Below are positions 1 to 12,400 of a DNA stretch of 64,000 nucleotides, piece by piece. A model generated the notes under the pieces. It saw only the letters and a program-made list of their open reading frames with translations. It was not told the origin of the DNA and searched no databases. Each line of letters begins with the position of its first letter. Position 1 is the stretch's first letter. This stretch comes from Nageia nagi (taxonomy: Eukaryota; Pinophyta), in contig JBITNC010000001.1 of the NCBI GenBank assembly GCA_050084985.1, positions 186,992,001-187,056,000 of the forward strand, read 5' to 3'. The translations under genes were made by a program, and so were the position numbers.

Positions 1-235
1 AGGTTTTGTCCATCTATGAGCTTCACTATGTAAATTGTGTGAATTAATTAATAATTTTATGATCGCAAGCTTCTTTTTGAGATTAGTAATCTTAGGAAGG
101 TAGGATGGAGGTTATGATTAATGATAATTTTATAGTGGGCTAGTTTTCTTTTATTTTTGATACTGTCATCATTCCAAAAAAAAATTATTTATTTTATTTT
201 CAATTTGAACTTCTAATTTATCAATATTTGAATTT
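1..235. repeat. Left direct repeat (LTR-like)
   Basis: Matches about 3,345-3,565 in the same orientation with many small differences. It runs off the window start. Confidence 0.5.
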
Positions 236-2017
236 TTTCTACCATAAATAAGATGCCTAATAAAATTGTCAAGCTTGTTTTGATAATATTGATTTAAAAA
301 TTCATAAATCAACATATAAAATAATAAAACAATTAATTCAAATCCTTAAAATTAAATATAATGTTAATAAGATACAATCAATCAATTGTATTTCTTCTTT
401 ATTATTTTTATATTTTCCCATTTACAATTATATAAATTTAAATACAATAAAAATCTTCGACTCTAGAAGATTATTGTGAGTTGTTACTGTATAAAACTTA
501 CTATTGATTTTTTTTTTAAATATTTACCTTTCGATACAAATACTATCTAAAATACATTATAAGGTATTAATGATTTCATTAAATATTTTCTAAATAGAAT
601 ATTAATATATTAATATCAAAAATCTATTTCTATAGAATTATTTATTATAAATTACTAATCATAATGCAAAATTGCTTAATTACTATTATGATAGCAATAA
701 TCATAATAAATAAGAAATTAAGAAAAAGAGCCAAACATTATTAAAAATAGAAAACAACCAAATTTAATGCTTAAATAGTTCAAAGGAGCCTCCAAAAGGA
801 ATGACTCAGACACACAATACATGAACCAATAGAACAAACACCCAATGACATTGTAGCCAACATCAAAATAACATAAAAGTAAGTTCACGTAGCAGAATAG
901 AATTCATAATGATATAGCAATCAATCTCTCAGACATAATAATAGCCCCATTAAACTTTCAAAAAATAAATTGCAAAGGAAAGCATCATTCACATCAATCG
1001 TTTAGTATTCCCAATATACATGATAGCAACTAGGTTCCTTCTTATTGAGCGGATAGTAGCTTCCTTTTTGTCAGGTTGACAACAAATTTTCGACAACGGA
1101 TTCCCTATTACAACCAAGGTTCTAGCTTTTTCATGGTTGCCATGAAGCATCACATCATGTAGGAGGAAGACTTAAGTAATTAATTTCCCAAAAGGAATGG
1201 CATTCTTGCAAGGAGGAGGACGAAGTAGAGGAGGGGATTCATTGCATATCCACAAATTGTGGAAAAATTGATATACAATGCCATTTTGTTCCCTTATTTT
1301 ATCATCTCTTTGCTGGAAAATGAATTATTATTGTTGTTACATATTTTGTATGGTACATTGAGCAATTGTTTATATAGTAACTTTCTCTTTCCTTCGAGGG
1401 TAAATATATGCAATTAGTTTATAGATTCCTAAGTTAAAATAATTAACGAAACATCTAAAAATATTGTCCAAATTATAGGATGATCATCTTGGTTGTTCTT
1501 CTCTATGGATTTCATTTTATATTGGCCATAAATTGGGTTTTATTGATTCAACTTTGTAAATAAAAGAAATATTATGTAATTGGTAAAAAAGAAAGTTGTG
1601 GGTTGAGAGTAAATAAGTCTTGAGGTTAACTTGTCTTTTGTATTTCAATTTGGACACCTATAAATGGAATTATGCCATGACATTGGTTACTAGGGAGGTA
1701 ATATGCTTACCAATTTAATGTCTTACGCTATCATATAGTTAAACTTTAGGTTTTTGAAACCTCAACTAAAGTACATGATTATATTAACACCAAAATGATG
1801 TAACCTCCTTCAAATTCTATCTTATTTGAGTATAGTCACTAGATAAAAGGGTTTCAATGGATGTTTGAGTAAACTCATAGGCTTGTGGCCATAGAAAAAA
1901 ATACTCCTTTAGTTTATAGCAATATCCCTTGCATGAATTTTATTTACCATTGTATGGCATAAAAAAAGGGAATGTCTTGGACAAGATTGGAGAACAACTA
2001 AAAAGTATCTACAAATA

Positions 2018-2299
2018 ATGTCTAAAGAAATTAGAGTGTTGCGCAAGGAACAAGATCAACTACAAGATGAAGTTGAGACATTAAGTACAATAATGGCAAA
2101 AGCCAATCCATGGAGCCTAAACATCAAGCAAATGATTGGTGAAATTGAAAAACTCCATAATGTAATTGCAGGCATGTGTTATGACCTCCAACTATATTGG
2201 CAAGAAAGATATTACTATCATCAAGAGATAACTCGCCTCTACGAAATGTTTAATAAGATGACATGTATGTTTGTGGAAAGTAACGATTCTCCTACTTAA
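2018..2299 (+). CDS. Hypothetical coiled-coil protein, 93 aa
   Basis: An open frame from ATG to TAA inside the direct-repeat pair. Residues 1-50 have a heptad-like hydrophobic pattern (EIRVLRKEQDQLQDEVETL, then IGEIEKLHNVIAGM), suggesting a coiled coil. The middle is rich in tyrosine and glutamine (LYWQERYYYH). No zinc knuckle, protease or reverse-transcriptase motif is seen. It may be a gag-like remnant of a non-autonomous element or a chance ORF. I do not recognise it, and no promoter or splice evidence supports expression. Confidence 0.35.
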   Translation: MSKEIRVLRKEQDQLQDEVETLSTIMAKANPWSLNIKQMIGEIEKLHNVIAGMCYDLQLYWQERYYYHQEITRLYEMFNKMTCMFVESNDSPT

Positions 2300-3344
2300 T
2301 GACTTATTTTCATTGGGTGGATGTGAGTGAGTGTGGTCAATTGTCCTTGAAAGTATTCTTGTTTTTCTTGGAATATATGTGCATTGTTCAATGTTTTTCT
2401 TTATATGAAAAATAATCATTCAACTACTTAATTGATATATATTTACTTATTAACAAACTTTGATAAGTTCTACAAAGCAATGGGTTTAAAAGAATGTTAA
2501 AACATATCTATCTATAATTACAAATATTTTTATAGGTTTGTGTGATATCTTTGTAAAGTGGACAAAGTAAAAAGAAAATAAGTTTCATCTCCTATGGTGT
2601 AGATGCCTAAAAATGATTTATTAAGTATGTAATAAATCATATTTTAGACTTCTCTAAGAAATAAAAGCGATATTACAAAAGTCAATTTAATGGTGTTATT
2701 ACAAGAAAATATCATGTGCTAGGCCCAATGCTATATTTTTAACCATGATTTATGTTTACAAGTATCTTGAACACTACAAAGATTATATAATTTCTACAAG
2801 TCAACTTTCACTCCTTTCGATATTCTTGCAGGTTATAAAAGGAGTTGAAGGTTGACATCCCTATCAGATCTCTCGGATAAGTGGTTATCCCATAACATCA
2901 AGCTTACGGTGTCTCTTGATGCCACCTATTTGAGAATTTGTTATGCTCTAAGCTTTAGTTACTTGATATCTCTTACGCGCATCTTAATTCTATAGGGTTC
3001 AAGGCATTTGTGTCCACGGTGTCTACATCATGATTGTTTGTGATCCAAGGCATCATATCTTGAGAGCAGAAAGTATTGATCTAGGCAATAGAACATCATC
3101 GAGAGCTCGCCTCAAATTCGATTTTATCTGGCTATTAATGCCACACCTTAAGGATTGTATATATCTCCTTCCATTCCCAATACGAAACATACATGCTATG
3201 TAATAGCCTACTACAAGTTATCCGTCCCATAAATCGGTTGGTCTCCAATGGACATTAATATAATTTGCCTTTACCTTTTTGTCACACTATCAATAGGCTT
3301 TATAATTGTTGTGGATAATACTTACATGTTCTTTTATCCCACAG

Positions 3345-3565
3345 TTCACCAATTTCGCTATGCAATTGATGTGAATTAGTTCTTAATTTTGTGATCATAA
3401 GTTTTTTTTTAGACTAATAATCTTATATGGATAGAACGGATGTTCAAGTTTTAGGTTAATGATATTTTTATAATAAGGTAGTTTTCTTGTTTTTGATATT
3501 ATCATCACTCCATAATTTTTTAGTTACTTTGTTTGCAATATATAATTTTAATTTATCACTATTTT
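3345..3565. repeat. Right direct repeat (LTR-like)
   Basis: Diverged second copy of the repeat at the start of the window. Confidence 0.5.
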
Positions 3566-3899
3566 AAGGGGTTATTATATGATATGATACAATATCTTTT
3601 ACCATCCTTTTAAACCCAAAAGTTTTAGGACCTATCAAAAATTGTCCAGATTAGAAAAGAAAATAAGTATTTAAATGATTATTTGTAAGACAATAAAATT
3701 ATATAATAAAATCACCAAACTTATGTTTGTGTATACCCCAAAATTTGAGACACTTATCAAAGTCTTTAGACCACCTTTTTTAAGACATTGATGAGTTAAA
3801 CAAGTTCATTGGGAGACTACAAGTAACCTAAGAGAATCTAACTTTATTGGTTTATAATTGTATAAAATATATATAATCTTAAAACTTTACTTTCAATAG

Positions 3900-4640
3900 G
3901 TAATAAACCAACTTCAATGAAAAGCATAGAGTATGGTATGCTTTTTAATTTTGAAGTTTATAAATGATGAATTGTTTTTAAATTTGCTCAGTTTTATTCC
4001 ATGTTTCTCGAGTAATGTTTCCACCCTAAACTTCATAACCATAGATTATTACTAAAGTTACAAGGCAGGAAAAAAAAAGTTTCTTTTTGTCTCAATTCCA
4101 AAGTCAATACATTTGTTTTGTAGACCATAGAAGGCTTTCCATCCATCAAATACTCTTATTTGAACATAAGTATTCCGCTTTAGTTTTTTATTTTTCTCAA
4201 TACATAAATATTCATATGAGTGAATCACCTATAAAAGTTTATTATTAAATAGAATCTTAAAGTGAGACATCTTTTTAGATTTAATTATCATAATTTTGGT
4301 TGTATCTACATTAATTGTTAAATGATTACAAAATGTTTAAAGAATATTTAATTGTTTTACAAGATCATCACAATGTTGAGCTAAAAAGACTTATCATCTA
4401 CATAAAGTAAGAGAGCAATGTCGAAGTTACAAAAGTTGATACCAATGCATCTAACTTCTTCAAAATATTTTTCTAATAGATCTATACAAATACCAAACAA
4501 AATTTGCGATAACAACCATCATTGTCTGACTCCAATATTGCAACTAATTTTGAGAAAAGAAAACCCTTGATTAGTTGAACTTCGCAACAAATTGCTCATT
4601 ATACCTGTAAACTGCAAATCTTAGTTCATAGCCTTTTAAT
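3900..4640 (-). pseudogene. LINE (non-LTR) reverse transcriptase relic
   Basis: The minus-strand translation, broken by stops and shifts, shows GVRQ followed by LF-I-ID-LE in the order typical of LINE reverse transcriptases. Next comes the catalytic box LLYVDD (codons at 4,393-4,404 for YVDD), then TINVDTTKIMI, HSYEYL and RVFDGWKAFYGLQNKC. These match the palm and thumb of plant LINEs. Endonuclease and 3' tail were not found, so only a fragment remains. Confidence 0.7.
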
Positions 4641-4649
4641 ATTTACTTG

Positions 4650-6280
4650 TAAACTCGCATTATCCCTACTAATGGTAACCTTTGTTGTGGCAATCTGTTT
4701 GCACTAAGTTTTTCTAGTTTACTCCCAACTTTCCATCTGATGCAATGTTTTTACTATTGGCATCAACATGCAGATATGCTAGTCCAAGGATTTTTTGTCC
4801 AAGTAGTTAATTGAATATATATATAAACTTCTCATTTATTACTTGTCCCGAGGCCAGTGGCTATGTATCTAATTTGTTTTTGTGTAACACTTCATAAACA
4901 AACATTTTAATGTTTTTGGGCTATGGAGAACTTAATGTGTTAATAATATTGTTTTATGCTAAAGATTGTAAACCGCCATGCAAAATTCTTTGTTGCATAT
5001 CAACAGTTGAGCAATCTTTGTTGTGCAGTCACTTCTAAAGCTCAAAATTCTTCGCAAAGTGTCTAACAAATTTGTTTGATGCTTTAGAAAGCTTAATAAA
5101 CATTAAGCTAAAAACATTAGTATAAACTTGAAGTACTATTCTACTTACCGATATTTGCAAGCATCCTGAAAAATGCTAATTTTAGATGCCTATATTAAAC
5201 ACTTGATACTCGATCTATGCTCAGAACACATTATTAAACATGACATGGCAAGCACTGTTGAAGTGCATTTTAAATTAATTTAGGACATTAATTTCCATGG
5301 CATCAACTCTTGTTCAAAAAAACTAAATCTTTCTCATGTTTTGAGGGCTCTAGTCAACTTCCTGAAAAAAGCATCATTAGCCTAAATCTTTCTCAAGACT
5401 CATCTCAACTTCCTAAGAAAACATCATATTTTCGGAACTGGAAACATTCCATGAAAAAAAAAATGTATTTTTACGTGAACCATCAGTGGAATACAAGTAA
5501 TCAAGAAGAAATAATATGATATTCCTAGAAACAGAAACATTTCAACCAAGTATTTCCATTACATAGATCAAAAGCATTTTTTAGAAACAGAACATCCCAA
5601 AAATTATTTCCATTACATGGTCAGGCCAAAACCATCTGAGGTATATGGCATTTTAAATTACCTCGGGATTCTGTGATGACTTGGATACTACTTTTGAGTG
5701 AATGACACTCGAAGCACCTGCAACAATCTCCATACAAAATTCCACCAAGCCACCTCTATATTGAAGTATATTCAACTACAAATTGAAAATGCACACAATG
5801 TCGACCACCAAATGCATCTAGGATTTCCAGTGCTGCCCATCATCAACAGCCAAGTCCAGAAAAGTGGTTGAAGTTCGCACGTTTTATTTGTTTGGTTGCA
5901 TGCCTCTTGCCTAAGTAAAGGGATTTTCATCTGTTTAATGTTGAACACCAATCAGAGCACGCCTCTATGGCAACAGATATGTCCATTGCAACAAATAAAA
6001 ATAGAATTTGCACAGCTTGTTAGATCAATACATCCTATATCTTCTTACGTATAAACCTAGAGAGACAACTTGTGATGTAAAACAAGTCAAAAAATTTATC
6101 AAATACCTTTTCACAAGCCTTACCATTGACCCCAACAGATAAAACAATAATGCATTCATATGTTCCTAAAACATGGTCATTACCCTCGTATTTTTACGAG
6201 GAAATAACTTCAGATGTACAAAAAACTTCTGTTGTTCACTCTGTGCATCAGTGAACTTTCTGAAACTACCTCAATATCAG
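4650..6280. other. Unassigned flank downstream of WDR74
   Basis: AT-rich sequence. The part nearest 6,288 is expected to be WDR74 3' UTR. About 5,526-5,637 holds two imperfect copies, about 56 bases apart, of a segment starting TAGAAACAGAA and ending TTTCCATTACAT. No coding sequence is recognised. Confidence 0.4.
5883..5888 (-). terminator. Candidate poly(A) signal for WDR74
   Basis: AATAAA on the minus strand, about 400 nt past the stop codon. I did not find a better copy closer to the stop. Plant signals are loose, so this is only a candidate. Confidence 0.25.
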
Positions 6281-6288
6281 AAACAAAT

Positions 6289-6470
6289 TTATAAGTTAAA
6301 TTTGGCTTTCTTTTTCTTTAGTTTGGGCTCCCTTTCATCATTCTCTTTGGGCCTCTTTCTGTTCCCTTTGGATGATTTCCTCTTTGATCCAGCAGGTAAT
6401 TCATTTCTTTCTACAGTATCCACATTGATCAACTCACATTGAATTTTGTCTGGGTTTGCTTCAGGAAGAT
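6289..6470 (-). CDS. WDR74: WDR74 exon 13 (stop, basic tail)
   Basis: Residues 378-436 and TAA. The start is [10 protein letters not shown]; the end is a lysine/arginine-rich tail with [15 protein letters not shown] and [11 protein letters not shown]. The acceptor ends TTTCAATGCAG. Basic tails like this end WDR74 proteins and may direct nucleolar import (inference). Confidence 0.88.
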
Positions 6471-9400
6471 CTGCATTGAAACAGAACATTAGAATATCCT
6501 CCATGTATAACAAAATATACAGAGCACCAGAGGCAGCATCCAAAATGTGGCATGTCAAAATATATCAATATATTGCATACAAAAATGAATTTAGATTAAA
6601 ATTGATAAAATTATCATATTGGTCCTAAACAATACATTGCTGCATCAACCCAAAATAAGATGAAAGAACTTTCCATTCTGTAGTTTCTTTTTATAAGTCA
6701 AACCTTACAGGTTCTTACTATTGAAACTTTCACTCATTAAACTGCAATGACACAACTTCTTCACATAGTATACTACCCTGTCTCCTAGTACTAACACCAT
6801 TTTTAAATATTTACAACATAGAGCTCCAGAAGATACGATCATCAAACATGTAACAGTAGCTACAAATAGTATTAAATTTTTGTTTTGCAAGTTTGTAATT
6901 GGAAAATTTTGTCAGATTTGGTTTTGGATGGTTGATTCTGATTAAGCCCTAAATTTCCAGCAGTTTGCTATTAGAATGTTTACACACTTTTACTAGGTTT
7001 ATATCTTCTCTACCTACATCAAAAATGATTTTTATTCAGTGAAAATGAATAAATTATATTTTGAACCTTTATACAATAAGAGACCAACCTACCTGGAGTA
7101 ACCTGCACTATGTTTGCTTCTAGATGTGGAAGAAATAAAGACTGATCATTTATTTTGTTGACGAGTTTGGTCAGGATGGATAGAATGACATTTTTGAGCT
7201 ATTAATCATAGTAAGGATGACAATGTTAATTAGGAAGGATAACATCCAATTAGCACGAGTCACATGGTAGAAGATTTAGCACCTAGCACTTGTTTCTTTT
7301 ATGTTACGTTGCCAATGAAGCAGCATCCATCTTAATGTGTAATATATGTTGTGTACCGATGTTATTGATGATTAGTTAAGATATTGTCCAGGTTTAATTA
7401 AAGATTCATATATTATTTTCTTGAAAGCAATATCTTGTATTTAAAACTCTCAAAGCATAAAACAATTTTTAATTTCTACTAGGTTAAGAATCTCATACTA
7501 GGTATCATTGCTTATAGTGTAACCAAATTATACTTGGTTGAATGTTCCAGTAATTATACGCTGTTGATTTTAAATTTTTATCCAATTTCCAACATTTTTT
7601 ACTATTTCTAACCAAAAGGGAACCCTACTTGTCTCTTCTAAGTTCTTGTTGCCAATGCTATTCGTTCTGTAATCAGTATGCACAAGTTCGACTAGCAGAT
7701 CCAATTGGCTGGTAAGAGACCGATCACACTGATCAGCCGACCAATCCTGACTAGTCAACATGGTGGCAACCAACCCGAAAGCCAATCTATATGTTAGTGG
7801 CTGATCTCAAACTAGAGATGTAAGCAATCTATTTTAAGTCATCAAACTTGGTCTTTGGCTATTCTAGTCTTAAGAAATAAAGGTTATTTTGTAGCATTTT
7901 CTATTGAAAAATAAAAAGGATGAATCTATAAGTGTCTGTAAAAACATTGTAGAACTCATTTTGAGTTGAAAGTGAATTTTGTGAGAGAGACTTACTGTAA
8001 GAGAGAAATCAGAGGAAGTACAAGGGTGTTGGTTGTAGGTTTTCTCCCTTTGTGGCTTGGACTGATAATACCAAGGACTGAATATTTCTTCGTGGATGTA
8101 GCCCACATCGGTTGAACCAATTTACATTTTTGTCTTCTCTTGTTTGTGTGATTGTTTTACTTAATTTTTTTCTGCGATTAGATAAGATTGATTTGCTCAA
8201 ACTATATTTTTATATATTAGATCCTAACAACTGGTATCAAAGCATTTGTTTTGTTGGGTACTCAACAGAAAAAAAGGTTTCTAGATCAAATGGGAGTAAT
8301 GGCAAAAGGGTAGTTCAGGGTTGAGAAATTTGATGGCTAAAATTTTCAACTTTGGAAGATGCAAATGGAGAATTATCTATATCAGAAGGATCTTTTTCTT
8401 CCACTAGGTGGAAAGACAGATATTGACGGTTATATCAGACGAAGAGTGGAAATTTCTTGATAGAAAGGCATTGGGAACGATAAGGTTGTGCCTAGGAGCC
8501 AGGTTGCCTTCAATATCTTCTGAGAAAAGACAACCAAAGGCATCAGCTTCGAATAAGGTATTCTTCATGAAGCATTTGTTTAATATGCAAATGGCTAAAG
8601 GTGGGTCTATTATTGATCACTTGAACGAATTTAATATGATTACTAATCAATTGAATTCAATGGATATAGATTTTGGTGATGAAATTAGGGCCTTGTTGAT
8701 CTTGTGCTCATTGCCAAAAAGCTGGAATAGCTTGGTTACAGTCGTGAACAATTTTTCTTCAGCTTCTACCAAGCTAATGTTTGATAATGTTGTAGGTATT
8801 ATCCTTAGCGAGGACATGCGACGAAAAGCAGCGGGTGAAACATCAAGTACGAGAATAGGGGAAGATAAAGGATAACAAGCAAGAATTCAAACCGTGGGAA
8901 ATAAAAGGGTAGACTAAATCCAAGGGAAAAGGTAAATTGGAATGTTGGTATTGTGGGAAGAAAGAGCACTTAAAGAAAGACTGTTAGTCTTGGAAAGGAG
9001 ATGGAAAAGAAAGTAATGAGAAACAAGGTAATAATTAGGAAGCTAATATTGTTGATGAGGTTTTACAAGATGCATTGATTCTATCTTTAGATAAGAATAC
9101 CAATTATTGTATTTGATGGGATTATGATAACCGTAAAATCATCAGAAGTAGGGATGCGATTTTCAATGAAAAGTCTATGTACAAAGATAGGTTGCAGGAA
9201 AAGAATGATGATTCCAAGTGTGTAGTACTTGATGAAATCAATAAGAAGATAATACCAAAGGTTTAAGGAAATCTTCAACATTAAGAACCACAACTTCCAC
9301 CAAGTGATGTTAGAATATCTGCAAGGGTAAGTAGACCACTTGACCATTATCCCCCAGCACTTTATTATGTGTTGTATACTAATGTTGGTGAACCAGAAAG

Positions 9401-12400
9401 TTTTGAAGTAGTTATGCAAATGGAAACCAGAAAGAAGTGGGAGCCTAGCATGGATGAGAAGATGGAGTCCTTAATGCAAAACCAAAAATGGGATTTGGTT
9501 AAGTTACCTACAGGTAAGAAAATTTTGCATAACAAGTGGGTATGCAAGGTGGAGGAAGTAGGAGGCCAAAAACGGTACAAGGCAAGACTTTTGGTGAAAG
9601 GATTTGTACAAAAGAAAGGTATAGATTTTGAAGAAAAATTTTCTCTTGTTGTTAAGATGACTTCCATTAGGACTATATATTGAGTATAGTGGCAGTAGAG
9701 GACTTGCATCTTGAGCAATTAGATGTTAAGACAACTTTTCACCATGGTGATTTGCATGAGGCAATCTAGATGCATCAACCAGAAGGGTATGAAGTCAAGG
9801 GTAAGGAGAATCTTGTTTGTAGGTTGAAGAAGAGCTTGTATGGCCTTAAGCAAGCTCCAACACAATGATACTTTAAATTTGACAAGTTTATGGTGGAATA
9901 AGGGTTTATGAGATGTCATTCAGACCATTGTGTTTATTTTAGGAAAACAGATAATGGAAATTATATTATCTTGTGTGTTTAGTGTAGATGGCATGCTTCT
10001 TGTAGGATCTAACATGCAGGAAATTGATGTACTCAAACATGAAGTTGGCAAGTTCTTTTGCTATAAGGGATTTAGGAGAAGCAAAGCAAATCCTTGGCAT
10101 GAGAATTACAAGAGATAGGGAAAATCGCATGTTAATGTTGTCTCAAGGAAAGTACATTGAGATGGTGTTGAAGAGGTTTATAATTTCCTTGCTACTACAG
10201 AGGCTAGCAAGGAAATTATAAGGTTACAAAGATTGATAAAAGAATTGGGTAAGAAGCAAGAGAATAGTAGATTATAGAGTGATAGCCAAAGTATTATTCA
10301 TATTGCAAAGAACTCAGCTTTTCACTCAAGGACAAAGAATATTCAACTTAGGTATAACTTCATATTGTTAGTATTGGAGGATGCATCATTGAATCTTGGA
10401 AAGATACATCTAGCCAAAATCTTGTACATATGTTGACAAAAGTGGTAACTGGAGAGAAATTGGGATTTTGCTCAATTTCAGTTGGTCTCAAGTGATGAAG
10501 ATCAAGGTGAGAATATTCAGTTCAAGCACTCTCCAAGTGGAAGATTGTTGAAGATAGAGCCTGATTATTTGGTTAAGTATGAAAAACAACTTTCTATTTC
10601 GTAATCGGTATGCGCAAGTCTAACCAGCAAATCCAATCAGCCAACAAGAGATCAATCACGCCAATTGGTCGACCGATCCTAACTCAGTATGATGCCAGCT
10701 GACCCGAAAGCCAGTTGGTCTATTAATGGTCGATCACAAACCAGAGATGCAAGCAATCTATTTTAAGTAATCGAACTTGGTCTTTGGCTATTCTAGTCTT
10801 GAGAACTAGAGGTTGCATGTTGCGGCATTTTCTGTTATTGTAAAATTACTCCAGTAGAAAGTAGATAAATAGAAAAGGATGAATCTGTAAGTGTATGTAA
10901 AAACATTGTAGAATTCATTTTAAGTTGAGTGAATTTTGTGAGAGAGATTGTTGTAAGAGAGAAATATTTGTAAAATCAAAGAGGAAGCTTCAATGATGTT
11001 GGTTGTAGGTTTTCTCCTTTCATGGCTTGGACTGATAATACCAAGGACTGAATATTTCTCCATGGATTTAGTCCACATCAGATGAACCAAGTTACATCTT
11101 TGTGTTCTCTTGTTTGTGTGATTGTTTTACTTAATTTTCTTCTGCAATTGGAATAGATTGATTTTCTCAAACTATATTTTTATATATTAGATCCTAACAT
11201 TCTCATGATCCAAAACATGCTTATTAAGATGAGAAGATGTTGAAACCTCACTGGAGGTCTTGATACAACAAACCTCGGGATTGATCTCTACATCCCAACA
11301 ACATCAACATAGAGAACACAAGGATCTGAAGAGCAACAGCCATGACCAAAATCATTCTTCGCATCACACAGAAAGATCAAAAGTTCCTCAAAAACCTCAT
11401 GCCAACCATCATTAGACAAAGACGAGTCCTCAAAATCACAACCAAAATCAATTCTCAATATGTGTCATCATTAGGCCGATAATTTTGCCTTTTCCCTGTC
11501 CTCTACCTTTACCTATTTGACTGCAACTAAAAATCCATGCATATAATATCTTAATTCGTTATTTATTTATGTATAAGATAGAAAGTTTTAAATGTCTTCA
11601 CCATCGGCATCATTGGTGTCATGGTTTGCAAACTTCACTACATTCTATTTCTAAAATCAACATTTCAGGTCAATCCATTTGACATCTTGTGAAGATGGTA
11701 TGAATAGAATAGCTTGAGGTATATAGACTATGGTTATGGAAGTATAGTGCATAGAGCACGTTTTTGGTTTTTGGTTTGTAAGAGTTTCCTCCATCAAACA
11801 CTACTTGTAAATTGTCTATAATGGGTGAACAAATATCACTAAGCATTGTCTCTTCAACAAGTGTAACTGTTTTCTATCAGTGCAAACTGATTCAATAACC
11901 TCTCAACACATTATGCAGTTTACATAAGCTGTAGCATGATTCAGCTTTAAATTTAGTTCCAGATACATTTTGCTTGTTTGGGATATGGCTTTTACACTCC
12001 CATATGCTGATCTCCTTTTCCATCATCTGCAGACATTAATAAAATTTGTTTCTTCCATATCAAGAGGCACACAAGGACTATCCTTCTACTTAAATGTCAA
12101 AATGACAATATCATAACGGTTCCTATACAATGGTATCAGCATGCGAAGCATAAAGCATAAACGGATGAAGTTGATCAAACCCATCTTCTTTCAATATAAG
12201 AATGACATGAGAATCGGAGATAAGTTGACTGATGGAAAGAAAGAAAATGCGAAAATAACAAGTTTTCTAACATCCGAAGTTCAAAAGCTCAGTTGTTCAA
12301 CATAATACTAAAACCTTGCTCATTATTACTGTGTGCAATGTATCCGTCATTCTCGAATGAACAAACCATACAGTAGGATATAAAACTTCATAGCTTGTTA

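Larger units (their letters stand above)
1..3570. mobile_element. Candidate non-autonomous LTR element
   Basis: Bases about 1-235 and about 3,345-3,565 are diverged direct repeats. Shared pieces include the TGTGAATTA-TTAAT-TTTGTGATC stretch, the AGACTAATAATCTTA-like stretch, and GGTAGTTTTCTTG-TTTTTGATA-T-TCATCA. Between them is AT-rich DNA without reverse-transcriptase similarity and one 93-codon ORF. The left repeat may be cut by the window edge. I could not identify a primer-binding site, so orientation is unknown. It could instead be a tandem genomic duplication. Confidence 0.45.
7562..11199 (+). mobile_element. Ty1/Copia LTR retrotransposon, degenerate
   Basis: Two direct LTRs (7,562-8,229 and 10,546-11,199) start TGTTG and end CCTAACA. 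A primer-binding site lies at 8,232 and a purine-rich tract precedes the right LTR. The internal order gag, zinc knuckle, reverse transcriptase, RNase H is that of Copia. Integrase is missing: sequence jumps from the gag end near 9,060 to pre-RT sequence near 9,260. Stops in RT and RNase H make it defective. It lies in WDR74 intron 11, antisense to the gene. I saw no clear target-site duplication. Confidence 0.88.

Noticed and set aside
2192-2419. Minus-strand frame opposite the coiled-coil ORF
   Set aside because: Overlaps the better-supported plus-strand frame and has no recognisable pattern.
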